DNA from: an uncultured Desulfomicrobiaceae bacterium
GTDB lineage: Bacteria; Desulfobacterota; Desulfovibrionia; Desulfovibrionales; Desulfomicrobiaceae
NCBI GenBank assembly: GCA_937989665.1
Contig: CALKRN010000015.1
Span: 62,001 to 126,000, forward strand
Length of the DNA: 64,000 nucleotides
Reading direction: 5' to 3'
The notes under the pieces are model-generated. The model was not told the origin of the DNA, searched no databases, and was given only the letters and a program-made list of their open reading frames with translations. Positions 27,069 to 37,298 of this stretch are shown piece by piece (position 1 is the stretch's first letter; each line of letters opens with the position of its first letter). Made by a program: the position numbers and the translations under genes.

Positions 27069-27784
27069 CTCGTGCCACGTGGTGGGGCTTTTTGGTCGTG
27101 TTCCTGCTGGTGGGGGGCTGTGGTGGAGGCCGTTATCTGCCGTCGTGGTCTCCGGGAGGGGCTCCGCCGCCCAAGGGAGCAGGGGGCACGGGGCGGCCGT
27201 ACACGGTGATGGGGCAGACCTATTACCCGCTCCAGACGGCCGAAGGGTTTGAGGAAGTGGGCGTGGCCTCGTGGTATGGGCCGGATTTCCATGGCAAGCG
27301 CACGGCCAACGGCGAGATCTATGACATGTACCAGATGACCGCTGCCCACCGTATTCTGCCCATGAATACTCGTCTTCTTGTCACTAATCTCGACAATGGC
27401 CGCACCGCTGAGGTGCGGGTCAATGACCGGGGACCGTTTGTGGGCAATCGAATTTTGGACCTTTCCTACCGAGCAGCCCAGATCCTGGGTGCCGTGGGGC
27501 CTGGGACCGTACGGGTGCATCTGCGCGCTCTAGGCGGGCCTATTGAATTCCAGGGGCCATTTTATGTGCAGTACGGGGCGTTTACCTTGCAGGAGAACGC
27601 CTACCGGCTGCGCGATCGCCTCATTGCCCGGGGCTACCCCGGCACTCGTGTCACGGAGGGAGTCGTCGGCGGGGTGCGCTTTTGGCGGGTCCAGGTGGGG
27701 ACTTTCCCAAGCGTAGCCCAAGCTCAAGCCGCTCGCGAGCGCTTCCTCGCTGAGAGCCCGGACTGCTTTGTCATCGCGGATTGA
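27065..27784 (+). CDS. rlpA: RlpA family septal ring lipoprotein (putative lytic transglycosylase)
   Basis: The 239-residue protein has a lipoprotein signal with lipobox LVGGC near residue 19. A double-psi beta-barrel domain follows with VGVASWYGPDFHGKRTANGE and VRVNDRGPF, containing the catalytic-type Glu and Asp. A C-terminal SPOR domain (FYVQYGAFTLQENAYRLRDRL...) would bind denuded glycan at the septum. Its 3' end overlaps the convergent IHF-like gene by 14 bases. Lipidation would depend on Lgt, encoded 650 bases upstream. Confidence 0.92.
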   Translation: MTRATWWGFLVVFLLVGGCGGGRYLPSWSPGGAPPPKGAGGTGRPYTVMGQTYYPLQTAEGFEEVGVASWYGPDFHGKRTANGEIYDMYQMTAAHRILPMNTRLLVTNLDNGRTAEVRVNDRGPFVGNRILDLSYRAAQILGAVGPGTVRVHLRALGGPIEFQGPFYVQYGAFTLQENAYRLRDRLIARGYPGTRVTEGVVGGVRFWRVQVGTFPSVAQAQAARERFLAESPDCFVIAD

Positions 27785-28058
27785 GCTCTGCGCGCAGTTT
27801 GCGAGAAATGCGGAATACAACCACTTTGCGGCCGGGGAGGATAATCGTCTCGTTGGTTTGGGGATTGCGGCCACGGCGTGGGTTTTTGGCATAGGCGTCG
27901 AATTTGCCGAACCCGCTTATGAGCAGGGCGCCGTCTTTTTTGATGCCTTCTTTCATGATGTCCACAAGACTATCCACATGATTTTTGATTTCCGCGCGGT
28001 GACGGCGGGACTTTTCGTAGATGGCGTCGATGATTTCGGCCTTGGTGAGAGTCGGCAT
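27771..28058 (-). CDS. IHF/HU family DNA-bending protein
   Basis: The 95-residue protein starts MPTLTKAEIIDAIYEKS and has the family core GFGKFDAYAKNPRRGRNPQT with the beta-ribbon arm and intercalating Pro in NPQTNETIILPGR. This arm is closer to IHF-alpha than to HU, but assignment to one subunit is not secure. GGAGGT lies shortly upstream of the start. It converges on rlpA with overlapping ends and diverges from the radical SAM gene. Confidence 0.9.
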   Translation of the reverse strand: MPTLTKAEIIDAIYEKSRRHRAEIKNHVDSLVDIMKEGIKKDGALLISGFGKFDAYAKNPRRGRNPQTNETIILPGRKVVVFRISRKLRAELNPR

Positions 28059-28132
28059 GGGGAGACCTCCTGCGTAGGATAAGATTCCAGGTAGTGGAAA
28101 ACAACGTGTCTGGCAAGGTATTCGTGGGAAAA

Positions 28133-29164
28133 ATGGAGTGCTCGCCGGTTTTGCTCCCGACTCCGCCGCGGCCTGAACCGTGGCGTCTTGTCCCTATTTT
28201 CGTGCCGTATGCAGGGTGCCGCAACCGTTGTATCTATTGCCATCAAGCGGCCCAAACCGGGGTACTCCCTGTGGGGGAAGAGCGGATCCTGCACCGGGTG
28301 GAGACCGCCCTCGCTGCAGTGCGGGGGCCGGTGGCGGTAGGGCTTTTTGGCGGCAGTTTTACGGCGTTGCCGTGGTCGCTGCAAGAACGGATACTCAATG
28401 CGATCCGCCGAGACGCCGAGGCTCGCGGCGGGTTGATCCACCTGCGCCTCTCCACAAGGCCAGATGCGGTCCAGCCGCGGCTCCTCGTGCGGTTGCGGCG
28501 CTTGGGGGTGGACTTGGTGGAGCTTGGGGTACAGACTTTTGCCTCGGCTGTCTTGGCACAAAGCGGCCGTGACTCCACCGGAGCGGTGGCCTGGGATGCC
28601 TGCCGCATGGTGCAGGATGCTGGCTTGGCCTTAGGGGTACAGCTCCTCCCGGGCTTGCCGGGACACGGTCAGGCACATTGGCTTGCTGATGTGGATCAGG
28701 TCATTGCCCTTCGCCCGCAGACGCTGCGGATATATCCGTGTTTGCTGCTCCCCGGGACACCGTTGGCCGAGCGCTTTCGCCGTGGCTTGTTTCGTCCCTG
28801 GGACCTGCTGGCCACCCAAACCCTCGTGGCGGAAGCCCTGCCACGGTTTTGGGCAGTGGGTATTCGGGTTATTCGCATTGGTTTAGCACCCCAGCCGGGG
28901 TTGGTGGTGGAGGCTGGTCCCCACCATCCGGCCCTTGGGAACCAGGTGCGGGGGCTTGCCTTGGTGCGGCAAATCGGTCGGGCCGTTGGAAGCCGGCGGG
29001 TTGTGGCCCTTAAGGCGCCGTGGTGGGTGCAAGGGGACTTGTGGGGGTGGCGCCGTAGTTCGGTCCCGACCTTGGCGCGGCTTGGGGTGACGGCGTCGTG
29101 TGTTACGTTTCAGAATACCGAAGGAATGGAGCTATGGATGGAACCCTCCGGGTCTATGCCGTAA
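28133..29164 (+). CDS. Radical SAM protein, Elp3-like (COG1243-type) without acetyltransferase domain
   Basis: The 343-residue protein has the [4Fe-4S]-SAM motif in VPYAGCRNRCIYCHQ (C-x3-C-x2-C) near its start, the GGSF element (FGGSFTALPW) and a TIM-barrel body (STRPDAV, ELGVQTFASAVL). The layout matches the Elp3-type group that lacks the C-terminal acetyltransferase domain; its substrate is unknown. ATG 28133 is preferred because the in-frame GTG 28094 would leave only 35 bases to the divergent start, but neither has a strong Shine-Dalgarno. The 3' end overlaps rimO by 31 bases. Confidence 0.8.
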   Translation: MECSPVLLPTPPRPEPWRLVPIFVPYAGCRNRCIYCHQAAQTGVLPVGEERILHRVETALAAVRGPVAVGLFGGSFTALPWSLQERILNAIRRDAEARGGLIHLRLSTRPDAVQPRLLVRLRRLGVDLVELGVQTFASAVLAQSGRDSTGAVAWDACRMVQDAGLALGVQLLPGLPGHGQAHWLADVDQVIALRPQTLRIYPCLLLPGTPLAERFRRGLFRPWDLLATQTLVAEALPRFWAVGIRVIRIGLAPQPGLVVEAGPHHPALGNQVRGLALVRQIGRAVGSRRVVALKAPWWVQGDLWGWRRSSVPTLARLGVTASCVTFQNTEGMELWMEPSGSMP

Positions 29165-30456
29165 GTTTGGGATGCCCTAAAAACCGGGTGGATACTGAAC
29201 GTATTCTTGGCGGATTAGGGGCCGCGTACCAACCCGTAGATCATCCAGAAGAAGCTCAGGTTTTGGTGGTCAATACTTGTGGTTTTCTCCAGGCCGCAGT
29301 GGAGGAATCGCTGGAGACCATCATGGAACTTGCACAGGTGGCTGCAGGCCAACGGGAGCGGCCGCTCCTCGTGGTCACGGGGTGTTTGGTGGCGCGCTAC
29401 GGGAGCCAAGTCTTGGCGAACGAGTTGCCAGAGGCGGATGTGGTGGTGGACATTGCTGGGCAGCAGGGGCTCTCCCAGCGTATCCTCGATCACTTTGGAT
29501 TGGGGCTGGCCACGGAAGGGCGGCTTGTGAGCACTGCGCCCGGATTTGCATATCTCAAAATCGCCGAGGGGTGCGACAACCGCTGCCGCTTTTGTACCAT
29601 CCCGGCCATCCGTGGTCCGCTGCGAAGCCGTCCCCTGGCCGAGGTCATCGCCGAGGCGCGGCAATGCCTTGCTGCCGGCCGGCAGGAGTTGGTCCTCGTG
29701 GCGCAAGACCTGACGGCCTATGGTCGGGATTTGGGGACATCGGAGGGTCTGCCGGCCCTCATCGAGGCCCTCGTCCGCCTCCCGGGCCTGCAGTGGCTGC
29801 GGCTCATGTACCTGTATCCTTCGGGGTTAAGCGAGAGGTTTCTCGCCTTTTTGCGCGACGTAGGCCCGCCGGTGCTGCCGTATTTCGATGTTCCTTTCCA
29901 GCATGCCCACCCTGAGGTCCTCGCAGCCATGGGGCGGCCGTTTCAGGCCCAAGACCCGCGGCGGGTGGTGGAGCGCATTCGACGCTTTTTTCCAGAAGCG
30001 GTGCTGCGCACTGCCCTTATCGTCGGTTATCCTGGGGAGACCGAGGCCCATTTCACCGCCCTCGAGGCCTTTGTGGCGGAGATGGAACTCACCCATGTGG
30101 GCGTGTTTGCTTTTTCTGCCGAGGAAGGGACCCCCGCAGCTCGTCTCCCCGGCCAGGTGCCACGGCGCATCCGCCTGCAGCGGCGCCAGCGCCTCATGCG
30201 GCTGCAGCGCCCCATCAGCCGCCACTGGCTCGCGCGGTGGAAGGGACAAGAACTCGACATCCTTGTGGACCGGCCTTCCCCCGAATGGCCGGGGCTTTTT
30301 GAGGGACGGGCCTGGTTTCAAGCGCCAGAAGTTGATGGCCTGACGTATGTGAGTGGCCCGGGGGTGCAGGCAGGAAGGATGGTGCGCGCGGCGGTGGATA
30401 GTGTCCATGACTACGACCTGGTGGCGCTCGCCCATGAGGAAGACGAAGAAGAATGA
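29134..30456 (+). CDS. rimO: Ribosomal protein S12 methylthiotransferase RimO
   Basis: The 440-residue enzyme adds a methylthio group to an Asp of ribosomal protein S12. The N-terminal UPF0004 domain carries the auxiliary cluster Cys residues (SLGCPKNRVDTE, VVNTCGF, VTGCLVARYG). The radical SAM motif is IAEGCDNRCRFCTIP, and a C-terminal TRAM domain binds the substrate. SLGCPKN favours RimO over MiaB. ATG 29134 is internal to the previous gene and follows AAGGA. Confidence 0.92.
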   Translation: MDGTLRVYAVSLGCPKNRVDTERILGGLGAAYQPVDHPEEAQVLVVNTCGFLQAAVEESLETIMELAQVAAGQRERPLLVVTGCLVARYGSQVLANELPEADVVVDIAGQQGLSQRILDHFGLGLATEGRLVSTAPGFAYLKIAEGCDNRCRFCTIPAIRGPLRSRPLAEVIAEARQCLAAGRQELVLVAQDLTAYGRDLGTSEGLPALIEALVRLPGLQWLRLMYLYPSGLSERFLAFLRDVGPPVLPYFDVPFQHAHPEVLAAMGRPFQAQDPRRVVERIRRFFPEAVLRTALIVGYPGETEAHFTALEAFVAEMELTHVGVFAFSAEEGTPAARLPGQVPRRIRLQRRQRLMRLQRPISRHWLARWKGQELDILVDRPSPEWPGLFEGRAWFQAPEVDGLTYVSGPGVQAGRMVRAAVDSVHDYDLVALAHEEDEEE

Positions 30457-30511
30457 AATTTCAATGGGCTGACAGGAAAGGAAAGAAGAAAAGTGTGCCC
30501 CCTCCCTTTGC

Positions 30512-30540
30512 TTGTCAAGGCGCATTCCCTTTGCTAGGAC
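30512..30540 (+). promoter_or_regulatory. Candidate promoter of rpsA
   Basis: TTGTCA (30512-30517), a 17-base spacer and TAGGAC (30535-30540) lie 37 bases before the S1 start. The -10 match is poor. An overlapping short inverted repeat (CCTTTG-N6-CAAAGG) could form a small hairpin in the leader. Confidence 0.35.
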
Positions 30541-30576
30541 AAAGGAAATTCTTTTGTTGTTAGGGGGTAAACTCGT

Positions 30577-32298
30577 ATGCACACCACACCAACCACAACC
30601 CAGCCCGAGGAAACCATGGACATGGATTTCGCTGCTCAGCTCGAGAATTATCTCGATTCTGATTTTGGCGAGATCGAAGAAGGGTCGATCGTCAAGGGTG
30701 AGGTTGTGAAGATTGACGATGCCGTTGTGCTGGTAGACGTCAATTTTAAATCTGAAGGACAAATTCCTCTCGCGGAATTTATGGAAAATGGCCAGGTCGC
30801 TGTGAAGGTCGGCGATGTGGTGGATGTGTATGTCGTGCGTAAGAGTGAGCGCGAAGGCACGATTGTCCTTTCTCGGGAAAAAGCCAAACGGATGCAGGTG
30901 CTCGATGAGCTGGAACGGGTGCTTGAGACCGGGGAGACGGTAACAGGGCGCATCGTGCGGCGCATCAAGGGCGGTTACGTCGTGGATATTCAGGGCTTAG
31001 AGGCCTTTTTGCCGGGATCGCACGTTGATTTGCGCCCTGTACCGGACATGGACGCCCTAGTGGATCGGGATTTCCCCTTCCGCGTTCTCAAGGTGAACCG
31101 GCGGCGTAGTAATGTCATCGTTTCGCGTCGGGTTATTTTGGAAGAGGAACGGGACCGTAAGCGTGCCGATCTTTTATCTACCTTGGAGGAAGGCCAGATT
31201 GTGCGCGGCGTTGTCAAAAACATCACCGAGTACGGGGCCTTCATTGATTTGGGTGGTCTTGATGGGTTGCTGCATATCACGGATATGGCATGGAAGCGTG
31301 TCAAGCACCCGCGGGAAATGGTGCAGATTGGCGATGAATTGGAACTCAAGGTCCTTAGCTTTGACCGGGAGGAAAAGAAAGTCTCCTTGGGCCTCAAACA
31401 CTTGGTGCCGGACCCGTGGCAGAATATTGCGGAAAAGTACCCCGAAGGGACAAAACTCTCGGGTCGGGTGACGAATCTTGTGGATTACGGGGCCTTTGTG
31501 GAGTTGGAACCCGGCGTGGAAGGCCTGGTGCACATTTCTGAGATGTCCTGGACGCGCAAACTCCGCCATCCCTCCCAGATGGTGCGCGTGGGAGACGAGG
31601 TGGATGTCGTAGTCCTTGGCGTGGATTTGGAGCGCAAGCGGATTTCTTTGGGGATGAAGCAGGTCAATCCCAATCCCTGGGATCTGGTGGCCGAAAAATA
31701 CCCCGAGGGGACAGTACTTGAGGCTGCGGTGAAGAACATCACCGAGTTTGGTCTTTTCATCGGCATTGAGGATGGTATCGACGGCCTTATTCATGTCTCG
31801 GATCTTTCATGGACCAAGAAGATTCGGCATCCGGGAGAGCTCTACAAGGTGGGCGATATCGTGCGCGCTAAAGTCCTTACCGTGGACAAGGATAACGAAA
31901 AATTCACCTTGGGGATCAAGCAGCTCTCCGAAGATCCATGGTCCACGGTGCCCGCCCGCTATCCGGTAGGGACCACGGTGACGGGCACTATCACCAACAT
32001 CACGGACTTTGGCTTGTTCGTTGAGGTGGAAGAGGGGATTGAGGGGCTGGTCCATGTCAGTGAGATGAGCAAGAAAAAGGGCAAGACCCCCAAGGAAGTC
32101 TTCAAAGAAGGAGAAACCATTGAAGCCAAGGTCATCCATGTGAGTGCGGATGAGCGGCGTCTGGGACTCTCGTTGAAAGAAGAGCGCAAACCGCGTGCGG
32201 AGTACCGCACGACCCAGGTGGGGGGTACGACAGGAATTAACGTGGGCGATATGATCCGCCAAAAGATGGAGGAGAGTGCCGAGTCTACGGAGGCGTGA
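30577..32298 (+). CDS. rpsA: 30S ribosomal protein S1
   Basis: The 573-residue protein consists of six S1 (OB-fold) repeats. The typical phrases G-A-F-V-E-L/D, GLVHISEMSW and DRERKRISLGMKQ recur at about 85-residue intervals in the four central and C-terminal repeats. It binds mRNA and helps start translation. The length matches the usual six-domain form. ATG 30577 follows AGGGGG; an in-frame ATG at 30616 (MDMDF) is a possible shorter start. A terminator follows 25 bases after the stop. Confidence 0.95.
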   Translation: MHTTPTTTQPEETMDMDFAAQLENYLDSDFGEIEEGSIVKGEVVKIDDAVVLVDVNFKSEGQIPLAEFMENGQVAVKVGDVVDVYVVRKSEREGTIVLSREKAKRMQVLDELERVLETGETVTGRIVRRIKGGYVVDIQGLEAFLPGSHVDLRPVPDMDALVDRDFPFRVLKVNRRRSNVIVSRRVILEEERDRKRADLLSTLEEGQIVRGVVKNITEYGAFIDLGGLDGLLHITDMAWKRVKHPREMVQIGDELELKVLSFDREEKKVSLGLKHLVPDPWQNIAEKYPEGTKLSGRVTNLVDYGAFVELEPGVEGLVHISEMSWTRKLRHPSQMVRVGDEVDVVVLGVDLERKRISLGMKQVNPNPWDLVAEKYPEGTVLEAAVKNITEFGLFIGIEDGIDGLIHVSDLSWTKKIRHPGELYKVGDIVRAKVLTVDKDNEKFTLGIKQLSEDPWSTVPARYPVGTTVTGTITNITDFGLFVEVEEGIEGLVHVSEMSKKKGKTPKEVFKEGETIEAKVIHVSADERRLGLSLKEERKPRAEYRTTQVGGTTGINVGDMIRQKMEESAESTEA

Positions 32299-32323
32299 CT
32301 TTGGTTGGAACCACCTGTTTTAG

Positions 32324-32350
32324 GGCTGCGTCGCTAGGCGCAGCCTTTTT
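32324..32350 (+). terminator. Rho-independent terminator after rpsA
   Basis: A GGCTGCG/CGCAGCC stem (32324-32330 with 32339-32345) is followed by five T. It lies only 15 bases before the mqnE start, so mqnE must rely on read-through or a promoter hidden in the rpsA end. Confidence 0.85.
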
Positions 32351-32364
32351 CATCAGGAGGGAAA

Positions 32365-33444
32365 ATGTCTCTTACGCCAACGGCCCTGCGCCGGCTTCGG
32401 GGGCTTCGACCGGGGGAGCGGATTGATGTGGATTTTGCCCTGGAGCTCGCCCGGTATGCTTCGGTGCATGATTTAGGAGAAGCGGCCTTGCGCCAGCGCC
32501 GGGCCCGCCATGGGGACCGCGCGTACTTCGTCGTCAATCAGCACATCAACTACACGAATATCTGCCGCAATGCGTGCCGGTTTTGCGCCTATTCTAAACG
32601 GGAAGGCGATCCCGATGGCTACACGCTCTCCCTTGACGAGGTGGAGGCTCGTTTGCTCGAGCGACTCCATGAACCCATTCGAGAGCTTCACATTGTTGGA
32701 GGCCTCAATCCCAGGCTTCCCCAAGAGTACTATCTCGAGATGCTCCGGCTCTGCAAACGGCTGCGACCTGAAGCCACGGTCAAGGCCTTTACGGCAGTGG
32801 AGATTGCTTTTTTTGCGGAGGCCTGGGGGCTGAGCGAGGCGGACACCCTTCGGACGCTGCGTGAAGCCGGCCTCGATGTGCTTCCTGGTGGGGGGGCCGA
32901 GGTCTTTGACTCCGGCTTGCGGCAACAGTTGTGTCCGGACAAAATTTCCGGGGACCATTGGCTCGCCCTCCATGCCTTGGCTCATCGCCTAGGCATGCCC
33001 ACAAATGCCACGATGCTTTTCGGTCATTTGGAAGGCTGGGAGGAGCGCATTGCTCATTTGGATGCCTTGCGTCGACTGGAAGACGAGGCCCCTGGTTTTA
33101 TGTGTTTTATTCCGTTGCCATACCAGTCAAAAAATACGGAACTTACCATCCCAGGCCCGAGCGGAGAAGATATCCTCCGCACTGTGGCACTCTGCCGCTT
33201 GCTGCTCGACAACATCACTCACATCAAGGCCTATTGGGCCTTTATGGGGATCAAGATGGCCCAGCTGGCCTTGTGGGCCGGGGCCGACGATCTCGATGGG
33301 ACTATCCTGGGCGAGCGCATCGGACATGCTGCTGGCGCCTCCTCGCCCGAGGCCCTGACGGTAGCGGAGATCCGCGCTGTCATCAGGGTGGCGGGATTTA
33401 CTCCGGTCCAACGGGATACGATGTTTCGACCGATTGCCCCTTGA
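32365..33444 (+). CDS. mqnE: Aminodeoxyfutalosine synthase (menaquinone biosynthesis)
   Basis: The 359-residue radical SAM enzyme of the futalosine menaquinone route has the cluster motif in NACRFCAYS (C-x3-C-x2-C), ELHIVGGLNP, KAFTAVEI, LPGGGAEVF, NATMLFGHLE and ADDLDGTILGERIGHAAGA. KAFTAVEI and DDLDGT are typical of MqnE rather than MqnC. Menaquinone made this way would serve Qmo and the NrfD-type complexes elsewhere in the window. AGGAGG precedes the start. Confidence 0.9.
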   Translation: MSLTPTALRRLRGLRPGERIDVDFALELARYASVHDLGEAALRQRRARHGDRAYFVVNQHINYTNICRNACRFCAYSKREGDPDGYTLSLDEVEARLLERLHEPIRELHIVGGLNPRLPQEYYLEMLRLCKRLRPEATVKAFTAVEIAFFAEAWGLSEADTLRTLREAGLDVLPGGGAEVFDSGLRQQLCPDKISGDHWLALHALAHRLGMPTNATMLFGHLEGWEERIAHLDALRRLEDEAPGFMCFIPLPYQSKNTELTIPGPSGEDILRTVALCRLLLDNITHIKAYWAFMGIKMAQLALWAGADDLDGTILGERIGHAAGASSPEALTVAEIRAVIRVAGFTPVQRDTMFRPIAP

Positions 33445-33498
33445 CTTTTGCCTGCACTCAGGCTTTGGCACATCCATCTCTATGCGAGGAGGAAGCGT

Positions 33499-33642
33499 AT
33501 GATTGGAGAGTTGGTGTCGAACATGCTCCACAGCACGGTAGCAGGATTTATTGGGGTAACGGCAATTGGAGTGTACTTGGTCGCTATTGTGTGGGCAGCA
33601 TTGTTTCGTATCCAGGAAGGCGGGCATTTGGATCACCATTAG
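33499..33642 (+). CDS. 47-residue single-pass membrane peptide
   Basis: A short frame starts at ATG 33499 after GAGGAGG. It encodes a peptide with one membrane helix (GFIGVTAIGVYLVAIVWAALF) and an acidic/His-rich end (QEGGHLDHH). A terminator follows at 33673. The strong ribosome site, clean helix and own terminator support a real gene. No function is known. Confidence 0.6.
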   Translation: MIGELVSNMLHSTVAGFIGVTAIGVYLVAIVWAALFRIQEGGHLDHH

Positions 33643-33672
33643 TTTTGTGAGAAGCGAAACACCAAAAAAGAA

Positions 33673-33694
33673 GGCGGCGAGAGCCGTCTTTTTT
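33673..33694 (+). terminator. Rho-independent terminator
   Basis: GGCGGC/GCCGTC (33673-33678 with 33683-33688) with one wobble and a GAGA loop is followed by six T. It separates the small membrane peptide from glgB. Confidence 0.75.
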
Positions 33695-33764
33695 ATTTGG
33701 TCTTGCCCTTGCCGCTCCCTCAAGCTAGATGGGGCCAATATCCCCAAAGGCATGGAGAGCATCG

Positions 33765-35720
33765 ATGCGTTCTTTTTCTGATTTAGATGTGTATTTGTTT
33801 AAACAAGGCCGCCATACGCGGCTTTATGAGCTCTTGGGGGGGCATTTGGCTGCAGATGGTCAAGGCGCGCACTTTGCCGTTTGGGCCCCCAATGCCGACT
33901 GGGTAGGCGTAGTGGGGGACTTCAATGGCTGGGAAAAGGCAGCCCATCCCTTGGCCTTGCGTCCCGATGGCACAGGGATTTGGGAAGGCTTTGTGCCGGA
34001 AGCCCGGCAAGGACAACGCTACAAATACCGGATATGCTGGCCAGGAGGCGAGGCCTTGCGCGCCGATCCTTTTGCCGTCCATGCGGAGACCCCCCCGGCA
34101 ACGGCCTCCATCCTCTGGCCGCTTCATGGGCATGTCTGGCAGGATGACCAATGGATGGCCGAACGGCGTCAGGCCAATGCCCTCCATGCCCCGTGGGCCA
34201 TCTATGAGGTTCATTTGGGTTCGTGGCAACGCGGCCCAGGAGGTCGCTGGCTTTCCTACAGAGAGATCGCGCCTGCACTGGCGGATTATGTGCGCTCCAT
34301 GGGCTTTACGCATGTAGAGCTCCTTCCTGTGGCGGAACACCCCTTTTACGGGTCGTGGGGTTACCAGGCGACAGGATATTTTGCTCCCACGAGTCGGTAT
34401 GGTACTCCGCAAGATTTCATGTATTTTGTGGATATCCTCCACCAACATGGCATTGGCGTCATTCTCGACTGGGTTCCAGGGCACTTCCCAACCGATGCGC
34501 ATGGGCTTGCCTACTTTGATGGTACGGCCCTTTATGAACACGCTGATCCCCGTCAGGGGTTTCATCCTGACTGGAAGAGCGCTATTTTTAATTATGGCCG
34601 TTATGAGGTGGCGGGGTTTTTGCTCTCTAACGCCCTGTATTGGCTGAGGGAATACCATATCGATGCCTTGCGGGTCGATGGAGTCGCCTCCATGCTCTAC
34701 TTGGATTACTCGCGCAAAGAAGGGGAGTGGATTCCCAATCGATATGGCGGACGAGAAAATCTTGAGGCCATTCAGTTGCTTCGCACGCTAAATACCATGG
34801 TGTATGGAGAATTCCCTGATGTTCAGACCATTGCTGAGGAATCCACGGCGTGGCCGATGGTTTCTCGTCCGGTTTATCTTGGAGGTCTCGGTTTTGGTCT
34901 TAAGTGGAATATGGGATGGATGCATGATACCCTCTATTACATGTCAAAAGACCCAATCTATCGAAAATACCATCATAATCAGCTGACTTTTGCCATTTGG
35001 TATGCGTTTACCGAGAATTTTGTCCTGCCATTATCTCATGATGAAGTTGTGCATGGGAAAGGGTCCCTCATTAGTAAATTGCCTGGAGATATATGGCAGA
35101 AGATGGCAGGACTTCGTCTTCTTTTTGCGTACATGTATACGATTCCCGGTAAGAATCTTTTGTTTATGGGTGGAGAAATTGCCCAGTGGAAAGAGTGGAA
35201 TCACGATGAGGCCCTTGATTGGTGTTTGCTCGATTTTCCATATCATAGCGGAGTCCAACGTTTCGTACGCCATCTCAATTGGCTGTATCGTTCGGTGCCG
35301 GCCCTCTATGAAGTAGATTTCGAGCCGGCAGGCTTTCAGTGGGAGAATTGTTGGGATTCGGACCAAAGCGTGTTGAGCTTCTTTCGACGGGATCGGCAGG
35401 GACGAGCGGTGCTGGTGATAATCAATGCCGTCCCTGTGCCGAGATATGATTATGTTGTGGGGGTGCCGCGGCCTGGAATATGGCGCGAGGTCCTCAATTC
35501 TGATGCGGCCTGCTATGGGGGCTCCAACGTGGGCAATGGTGGTCAGGTGCACACATACCCCGAAGCAGTGCGGGGATTTCCGTTTGGCCTTCGGCTCACG
35601 ATCCCGCCGCTGGCGGCGCTCGTGCTTTGTCACGAAGATGATTATCCCGCGAACTGGCTAGAGAGTCTCCAACGGATAGAGGCCGCGAACCCAGGAGAGG
35701 CCCATGGCTCCGGACTGTAA
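33765..35720 (+). CDS. glgB: 1,4-alpha-glucan branching enzyme
   Basis: The 651-residue enzyme makes alpha-1,6 branches in glycogen. An N-terminal CBM48 domain ([20 protein letters not shown]) precedes the GH13 barrel. The nucleophile Asp is in [12 protein letters not shown], the acid Glu in [10 protein letters not shown] and the third carboxylate in [15 protein letters not shown] 33765 follows GGAGAG; the ATG at 33729 lacks a site. It overlaps malQ by 17 bases. The central part (about 34740-35280) is notably AT-rich compared with both ends. Confidence 0.95.
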   Translation: MRSFSDLDVYLFKQGRHTRLYELLGGHLAADGQGAHFAVWAPNADWVGVVGDFNGWEKAAHPLALRPDGTGIWEGFVPEARQGQRYKYRICWPGGEALRADPFAVHAETPPATASILWPLHGHVWQDDQWMAERRQANALHAPWAIYEVHLGSWQRGPGGRWLSYREIAPALADYVRSMGFTHVELLPVAEHPFYGSWGYQATGYFAPTSRYGTPQDFMYFVDILHQHGIGVILDWVPGHFPTDAHGLAYFDGTALYEHADPRQGFHPDWKSAIFNYGRYEVAGFLLSNALYWLREYHIDALRVDGVASMLYLDYSRKEGEWIPNRYGGRENLEAIQLLRTLNTMVYGEFPDVQTIAEESTAWPMVSRPVYLGGLGFGLKWNMGWMHDTLYYMSKDPIYRKYHHNQLTFAIWYAFTENFVLPLSHDEVVHGKGSLISKLPGDIWQKMAGLRLLFAYMYTIPGKNLLFMGGEIAQWKEWNHDEALDWCLLDFPYHSGVQRFVRHLNWLYRSVPALYEVDFEPAGFQWENCWDSDQSVLSFFRRDRQGRAVLVIINAVPVPRYDYVVGVPRPGIWREVLNSDAACYGGSNVGNGGQVHTYPEAVRGFPFGLRLTIPPLAALVLCHEDDYPANWLESLQRIEAANPGEAHGSGL

Positions 35721-37260
35721 TACGTCTCGCCGCGCTGGTGTGTTGCTCCACGTAACCGCCCTGCCAAGCCGGCTCGGGATGGGGGATTGGGGGCCGGCAA
35801 CCTTGGAGTTTCTCGATTTTTTAGCCGAGGCTGGCCAAGGGATTTGGCAGATCCTTCCTCTTGCGCCCACGAACCCAGGTGCTGGCAATTCGCCATATAG
35901 TGGGTATTCAGCCTTTGCCCTCAATCCACTCTGTGTTTCGCCAGAGGTGTTGGCGCAAGACGGACTTCTTGCTGCGAGGGATATTGCCGCTGCACCTCAG
36001 GGAGAGGAAGGTGCGATCGATTTCATTGCCCAACACGCCTGGCGCCATCGCTTGCTCGATGCCGCCTTTGATGCGGCATGGTCTTCGCTTTCTCGAGAGA
36101 AGGCTTTTGCCGATTTTTGTCAGGAGCAGGCGTTTTGGTTGGAAGACTGGTCGTTGTTTGCGGCACTTAAGCGCGAACAAGGGGGGACGCCATGGTATGC
36201 GTGGGAGATGGGTCTGCGCCAACGCCACCCCAAGGCGATCCACGACGCTCGGCAGCGACTTGGTTTTTGGATGCAACGCGAGCGTTTTGTGCAGTATCTA
36301 GCCTGGAAACAATGGCAGACCATCCTCGACGAAGCCCAGAAGCGTGATATTATTGTATTTGGCGATGTCCCCATCTACGTGAGCCTTGATAGCTGCGATG
36401 TCTGGGCCCATCCAAAATTCTTTCAGCTCGATAACTATGGTCGCCCGCTGTACTGCGCCGGGGCCCCGCCCGATTACTTTAGTCCCACAGGACAGATGTG
36501 GGGCAATCCTGTCTATGATTGGGAGTATCTCGAGTCGACAGGATTTGCCTGGTGGGTGGCGCGCCTCACCCATGAAGCGCGGCGGCTCCATGCCATCCGT
36601 TTGGATCATTTTCGTGGGTTTTGCGCTTACTGGCAGGTTCCAGCCTGTGAACCCACGGCAGAGAACGGCGTATGGGTGCCGGGGCCTGGGAAGCGGCTCT
36701 TCGATGCCGTGGCCCGCAGCGTACCCGCGACGCGCTTCGTCGCGGAGGATTTGGGGGTGATTACCGAGGATGTCCGCCAGCTTATGGACGAATTGGGGCT
36801 ACCTGGGATGCGCGTCCTCCAATTCGCCTTTGGTGGAGATGCAAAAAATCCCTACCTCCCCCATCACATCCCGGAGCAAACCGTGGTGTATACGGGCACC
36901 CACGACAACGATACGACCCGGGGGTGGTGGGAAGACGAGGCGAGTCCTTCTGTGCGTGCTCATGTGGAAGACTATCTGGGGCGGCCCCTCTCCGCCGAAG
37001 AGATTGCCGAGGTCATGATTCGGATGGCGCTCATGAGTCGCGCCCGCTGGGTAGTCATTCCGCTGCAGGACTATCTTGGCTTGGGTACGGAAGCCCGGTT
37101 CAATGTCCCTGGGCAGGGGGCTGGGAATTGGACGTGGCGGGCAACGGCAGGGGCGTGGAACCCAACAATGGCCAGGCGCCTGCGCCGTATGGTTACGATG
37201 TACGATCGGGTGGTTGAGGGATCGAGGTCTTCTCGCACAAAAACCAGCGCCCTGGGATAA
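35704..37260 (+). CDS. malQ: 4-alpha-glucanotransferase (amylomaltase)
   Basis: The 518-residue GH77 enzyme moves maltooligosaccharide units between glucans. It has [42 protein letters not shown], the nucleophile region [13 protein letters not shown], the acid Glu in VAEDLGVI and [13 protein letters not shown]. The length fits the short bacterial form (about 500), not the E. coli type. GGAGAGGCCC precedes the start, within the glgB end. Both enzymes probably remodel storage glycogen. Confidence 0.95.
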   Translation: MAPDCNTSRRAGVLLHVTALPSRLGMGDWGPATLEFLDFLAEAGQGIWQILPLAPTNPGAGNSPYSGYSAFALNPLCVSPEVLAQDGLLAARDIAAAPQGEEGAIDFIAQHAWRHRLLDAAFDAAWSSLSREKAFADFCQEQAFWLEDWSLFAALKREQGGTPWYAWEMGLRQRHPKAIHDARQRLGFWMQRERFVQYLAWKQWQTILDEAQKRDIIVFGDVPIYVSLDSCDVWAHPKFFQLDNYGRPLYCAGAPPDYFSPTGQMWGNPVYDWEYLESTGFAWWVARLTHEARRLHAIRLDHFRGFCAYWQVPACEPTAENGVWVPGPGKRLFDAVARSVPATRFVAEDLGVITEDVRQLMDELGLPGMRVLQFAFGGDAKNPYLPHHIPEQTVVYTGTHDNDTTRGWWEDEASPSVRAHVEDYLGRPLSAEEIAEVMIRMALMSRARWVVIPLQDYLGLGTEARFNVPGQGAGNWTWRATAGAWNPTMARRLRRMVTMYDRVVEGSRSSRTKTSALG

Positions 37261-37272
37261 CCAGGGCGCTGG
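37239..37272 (-). terminator. Rho-independent terminator of dsrC
   Basis: A perfect 12-bp stem (CCAGCGCCCTGG, 37244-37255 with 37261-37272) and a five-base loop are followed on the minus strand by five T (A-run at 37239-37243). It overlaps the end of malQ on the other strand and may help end that transcript too. Confidence 0.88.
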
Positions 37273-37298
37273 ACGTGTAGCGGCAAGATGTGGATGGA

